Positions 62,001-64,000 of a DNA stretch of 64,000 nucleotides are shown here, piece by piece (the first letter of the stretch is position 1; each line of letters starts with the position of its first letter). The stretch comes from Eudromia elegans (lineage: Eukaryota; Chordata; Aves; Tinamiformes; Tinamidae). The position numbers and the translations under genes are program-made. The notes under the pieces were generated by a model. That model had not been told where the DNA came from. It did not search any database and saw only the letters and a list, made by a program, of their open reading frames with translations. The stretch spans positions 1,138,435 to 1,202,434 of the forward strand of contig PTEX01000003.1 in assembly GCA_003342815.1 (NCBI GenBank). Reading direction: 5' to 3'.

Positions 62001-64000
62001 ACAGCAAGTCCAGAAGAGCTCTTTAGGCATCATCTGATTTAAAATCCAGTATAAGCAAGAGGCCATATGATTTCTTTGAATTCTTGTTTAAAGCTAACTA
62101 ACATATTCCAGAAAAATAGCACATTTCATTAAAAACAAGCAAACATAAAACCCAAAAGTGTTCCAGTCAGGAGGGTTCTCCTAGTCTTTGGTGGTTTGTT
62201 CCAGTGACAAATTATTAAGTTTTGTTATTTTAAAGTATAAATAATATGTATTTAACTTTTGTTAGTCTATGGAACCTTGTTCATTCTTCATCTTTTAGAA
62301 AGTTTCTAAAAAGTTTTCCGTTACCACATTTCTGTTTTGTTTTTCATTTAGTCACTTTAATCAGCATTTTCAGTGATCTAAGGAAAGTGTCAGGAAAGTT
62401 TGATCTAAGGAAAGTTTGATGTCATCAAGACTCGTTTCAGTAAATTCACCATTTGGCATCAAGACTAGACTAGAAAGGATTTTTTTTCCAACACCTTCCT
62501 TAATTTAGAAGCATCTTTAATTATGAGTACCAAAACAGGACAGAGTATCAATCGTGGCTGATGGAAAGGTAGAAAACACAGATAAAAGTAGAGCAGGAAC
62601 CCTTTCAGTCTACATTATTTTGGGCTAAAGCAAGTAGGACCTGCTTGTTGGGAATCTCTTTCAGTCCATGCTGCCTATGGTATTTCTTTTGTAAGCTGCA
62701 AGATGCAGCGTTCCTTTAGAGTCAATATGCCTTGGTCCAGGTTCCTAACTCTCTGCTATGGAAGACTATCTGCATTATAGTGGCTTTTTAGCCAAATTTA
62801 TGGTTTATGCCATTCTTTTTAGAAACTGTAGTGCCTTGAAATGGTACTGGAGTGGAAATACATGTGATCTGGCAAAGCTGTTACAGAGCTGAAATGGATT
62901 GTTTCCGAGGTGTGCTTCAGTGTGTAACACGCTTGGAGCTTTAATAAATGAATTGCCGAAGAACATATTTTGGAGGCTGCAAATATGGTAGTAACCAGTA
63001 GGCCACATTTTCCTGAATACTGGTGTCTTCTGGCGTTTTTCAGAATTTAAACTTCTGTGTTGTGTGCACTGCTACTTGCTGTCTTAGTTTATTAAAATGC
63101 ACGTGTGCCTAAACACAAGTTTGTAGTTCTGTCTTTTGCTGCGCTCTGCTCTCTTAATTGCACAAGGTGCAAGTGGATGGGGGAAAAGGGAGGGAGCGAT
63201 TTCTCTCTTTAAGGTGTGCGGTAAAGGATAATCTTAACTGTCAGCTTTTCACACTTACATCCCTTTGTACAAAGTAAGAACCTAAGAAAACAGCCCAGTG
63301 GTATGACAGCTTTTATATGAAAGAGTTTGATCATGTAATTGGTACTGTAGGGAAAGGTTGCAGTTTCAGTGAGAAACAATATTTTTCTGACTTAAGTTTA
63401 GTACCTTAGAAATAAGATTTTTCAGCTGTTATAAATGAGCATATTTTTCTTGACTAGTTATTTGATGTAAAGCAACTAGGAGTGAAGCATCACGCTGATG
63501 TGCTGACAGTGTTTAGATTGGAAAATGCTGTCTTATTGAAAGTTGTTGTGCAGATTTACAGAGACTTAAAACAGTTGCATGTTGTGCTGCTCTGAACCCC
63601 CTGGTGCTGCAAATACATATGCAACATGAACCTCAGAGTACTACATTCTACAAAGGGAATATTTTTACAATTTCTTTTTTTTCCCCTCCCCCAGGAAAAT
63701 CGGATGAACCAAATTGTGATTGTGACCAGTTTCACTGTGCTAATGGGAAGTGTATTCCGGAAAGCTGGAAATGTAATAATATGGATGAATGTGGAGACAA
63801 CTCGGATGAAGAAATCTGTGCCAAAGCGAATCCTCCAACAGCTTCTTCCTTTCAACCTTGTGCTAGCAACCATTTCCAGTGTCTTTCTCGCTTCACCAAG
63901 CTTTACACTTGCCTCCCAGAATCTTTAAAATGTGATGGTAACATCGATTGTCTTGACCTGGGAGATGAAATAGACTGCAACGTGCCAACCTGTGGGCAGT
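22989..64000 (+). CDS. LRP12: LRP12, LDL receptor related protein 12 (5' part, five exons, runs off right edge)
   Basis: The coding join is 22989-23067, 50643-50699, 57727-57862, 59918-60120 and 63695-64000+. Intron phases are 1, 1, 2 and 1, every intron is GT-AG, and the joined frame has no stop. The predicted 260 residues contain a signal peptide (about 1-26), CUB domain 1 (about 47-159), LDLa repeat 1 (166-200), LDLa repeat 2 (214-253) and C258, the first cysteine of CUB2. Order, lengths and sequence match vertebrate LRP12 (human about 859 residues); diagnostic stretches include GFRLAYF and [12 protein letters not shown]12 is a single-pass type I membrane protein of the LDL receptor superfamily, linked to endocytosis and signalling, with adaptor-binding motifs in the cytoplasmic tail; that part is not in this window. 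The close relatives LRP3 and LRP10 share the CUB-LDLa plan, but the residue match and the small exon 2 favour LRP12. This rests on recalled human sequence. Confidence 0.96.
29205..29229. repeat. Perfect inverted repeat in intron 1
   Basis: Arms AATTGTTTTCCT (29205-29216) and AGGAAAACAATT (29218-29229) are exact reverse complements around a single A. As RNA it cannot fold with so small a loop unless the centre opens; as DNA it is a dyad that could bind a dimeric factor. Confidence 0.9.
39867..39914. repeat. CT/T pyrimidine tract with one unknown base
   Basis: (CT)n runs into a long T run interrupted by N at 39905, probably an unresolved homopolymer length. Confidence 0.9.
46383..46400. repeat. 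(AG)n microsatellite
   Basis: Nine uninterrupted AG units within intron 1. Confidence 0.95.
49341..49380 (-). mobile_element. CR1 LINE, very short 3' end fragment, antisense
   Basis: On the + strand it reads AATCATAGAATGCTTAAGG, then TTGGAAGGGACCTCTAGA, the reverse complement of the CR1 3'UTR end and octamer tail. Only about 40 bases are present, an extreme 5' truncation, which is common for CR1 insertions. Confidence 0.8.
50643..50699 (+). CDS. LRP12: LRP12 coding exon 2: 57-base symmetric cassette exon
   Basis: The acceptor is TTTTAG ending at 50642 and the donor is GTAAGT from 50700. The exon is exactly 57 bases with phase 1 on both sides. It encodes [18 protein letters not shown] after the split glycine codon, which equals the human LRP12 sequence as I remember it. 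It joins the signal peptide to CUB1. Because both ends are phase 1, skipping removes 19 residues and keeps the frame. Human LRP12 has a known shorter isoform lacking an in-frame exon in this part. The segment is hydrophilic with two acidic residues and two histidines and has no cysteine, so skipping would not disturb CUB disulfides. It was too short to show as an independent open frame and was found by reading the splice junctions. Confidence 0.93.
53041..53063. repeat. (CCA)n trinucleotide repeat
   Basis: Seven CCA units in intron 2. It gives threonine or histidine runs in chance open frames, but there is no evidence it is coding. Confidence 0.95.
56387..56409. repeat. Perfect hairpin in intron 2
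   Basis: Arms GTCAATAACT (56387-56396) and AGTTATTGAC (56400-56409) are exact reverse complements with a 3-base ATA loop. It lies in very AT-rich sequence, so weak selection or chance may explain it. Confidence 0.9.
57662..57686. repeat. Inverted repeat just upstream of exon 3
   Basis: Arms ATCACTTTTTT and AAAAAAGTGAT flank a TTT loop, ending 40 bases before the exon 3 acceptor. In pre-mRNA the stem would sit beside the branch-point and pyrimidine-tract zone. Confidence 0.85.
57727..57862 (+). CDS. LRP12: LRP12 coding exon 3: first half of CUB domain 1
   Basis: The acceptor follows TTTTTAG and the donor is GTAATA at 57863. The exon encodes residues 46-91: [14 protein letters not shown], then [12 protein letters not shown], then NCSWYI and PGEIITI. 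C47 and C76 are the first conserved CUB disulfide pair. SPGWPxxYP is the classic CUB opening strand. N75-C-S is an N-glycosylation sequon also present in human LRP12. Entry phase is 1 and exit phase is 2, so the serine codon (AG|T) is split with exon 4. Compared with remembered human sequence there are only a few conservative changes, such as K to R and F to Y. CUB domains are extracellular beta-sandwich folds that bind protein partners, often through calcium. Confidence 0.95.
57863..59917 (+). other. LRP12: LRP12 intron 3 (2.1 kb)
   Basis: Bounded by donor GTAATA and acceptor TTTTTCAG, phase 2. Nearly half of it is the CR1 copy at 58313-59290; the rest is AT-rich unique sequence. Confidence 0.93.
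58313..59290 (-). mobile_element. CR1 LINE, long 3' part, antisense, within LRP12 intron 3
   Basis: On the - strand the 3' end lies at about 58313-58400, where the + strand shows CAGAATCACAGAATGATTAA followed by GGTTGGAAGGGACTTG. Going right, the antisense frame 58945-58712 reads [20 protein letters not shown], then [20 protein letters not shown], then WAPQYKRG: the conserved C-terminal part of CR1 ORF2. The stretch at about 58946-59290 resembles another common CR1 module (TGCAGGATTCTACATTCATG, then AGTTTTGTATCATCCACAAA, then CTGACCCCTCAGAGACGCC). It may be the same element or a second CR1 beside it. It opposes LRP12 transcription and is decayed by several changes. Confidence 0.9.
59918..60120 (+). 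CDS. LRP12: LRP12 coding exon 4: second half of CUB domain 1
   Basis: The acceptor is TTTTTCAG ending at 59917 and the donor is GTATGT at 60121. The exon encodes residues 91-159, opening [13 protein letters not shown] and closing [12 protein letters not shown]103 and C122 form the second conserved CUB disulfide. D106 in the SDWLTI strand and the acidic pair D144-D145 in FHSDDS sit where CUB domains place calcium ligands; this is inferred from family pattern and not proven here. An open frame reads about 16 codons past the donor to a stop, which is intronic read-through. Entry phase 2 and exit phase 1 fit exons 3 and 5 exactly. The exon is preceded in intron 3 by a CR1 copy ending about 600 bases upstream. 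Confidence 0.96.
60121..63694 (+). other. LRP12: LRP12 intron 4 (3.6 kb)
   Basis: Bounded by donor GTATGT and a strong pyrimidine-rich acceptor CCCCCAG, phase 1. It is AT-rich with no other exon recognised. A locally duplicated motif, TGATCTAAGGAAAGT, occurs at 62374-62388 and 62401-62415. Confidence 0.93.
63695..64000 (+). CDS. LRP12: LRP12 coding exon 5 (partial): LDLa repeats 1 and 2, start of CUB2
   Basis: The acceptor is a strong pyrimidine tract then CCCCCAG ending at 63694. The frame is open to the window edge and no donor is seen, so the exon continues. Residues 159-260 hold two LDL-receptor class A repeats. Repeat 1 has cysteines 166, 173, 178, 185, 191 and 200 and the calcium-binding signature [11 protein letters not shown]168 is an additional cysteine. 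Repeat 2 has cysteines 214, 221, 231, 238, 244 and 253, with the related signature [10 protein letters not shown]. Repeat 2 is slightly atypical, with a long spacing between its second and third cysteines (LSRFTKLYT), also remembered in human LRP12. C258 in PTCGQ is the first cysteine of CUB2. The linker after repeat 1 reads AKANPP, apparently one glutamate shorter than human. Confidence 0.96.

Noticed and set aside
1-64000. CRISPR arrays, bacterial operons, phage or defence systems
   Set aside because: No regularly spaced repeats, no dense coding and no bacterial signals; the window is vertebrate nuclear DNA.

Overview
The window is eukaryotic genomic DNA from a sauropsid, most probably a bird. 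The evidence is several CR1 LINE copies (the main avian/reptilian retroposon), an AT-rich noncoding background, long introns with GT-AG splice sites, and a CpG-island promoter. The only protein-coding gene I can support is the 5' third of LRP12 (LDL receptor related protein 12, also called ST7) on the + strand. Its first five coding exons lie at 22989-23067, 50643-50699, 57727-57862, 59918-60120 and 63695 to beyond 64000. All splice phases agree, and the joined reading frame encodes about 260 residues: signal peptide, CUB domain 1, LDL-receptor class A repeats 1 and 2, and the first cysteine of CUB domain 2. The rest of the protein (CUB2, further LDLa repeats, the membrane span and the cytoplasmic tail) lies beyond the right edge. 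Layout: 1 to about 22200 is intergenic sequence upstream of LRP12. It has no convincing gene, two CR1 fragments (about 2996-3717 and 6733-7060), a few microsatellites and small CpG-rich patches that could be regulatory. In human the side upstream of LRP12 faces ZFPM2 across a gene desert, so this stretch is plausibly the near edge of that desert. About 22200-23560 is the CpG-island promoter and 5'UTR of LRP12, interrupted by a 170-base assembly gap at 22670-22839, just upstream of the start codon. Intron 1 is 27.6 kb, intron 2 is 7.0 kb, intron 3 is 2.1 kb (half of it a CR1) and intron 4 is 3.6 kb. I found no prokaryotic, phage, CRISPR or operon-like system, and no tRNA or rRNA gene. The most useful leads are: the gap lying where the human gene carries the CGG repeat that expands in oculopharyngodistal myopathy; a perfectly in-frame 57-base cassette exon whose 19 residues look unchanged from human; orphan CpG clusters in the upstream desert and intron 1; an unexplained long antisense open frame in intron 2; and several perfect short palindromes. 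Human comparisons are from memory, not from an alignment.
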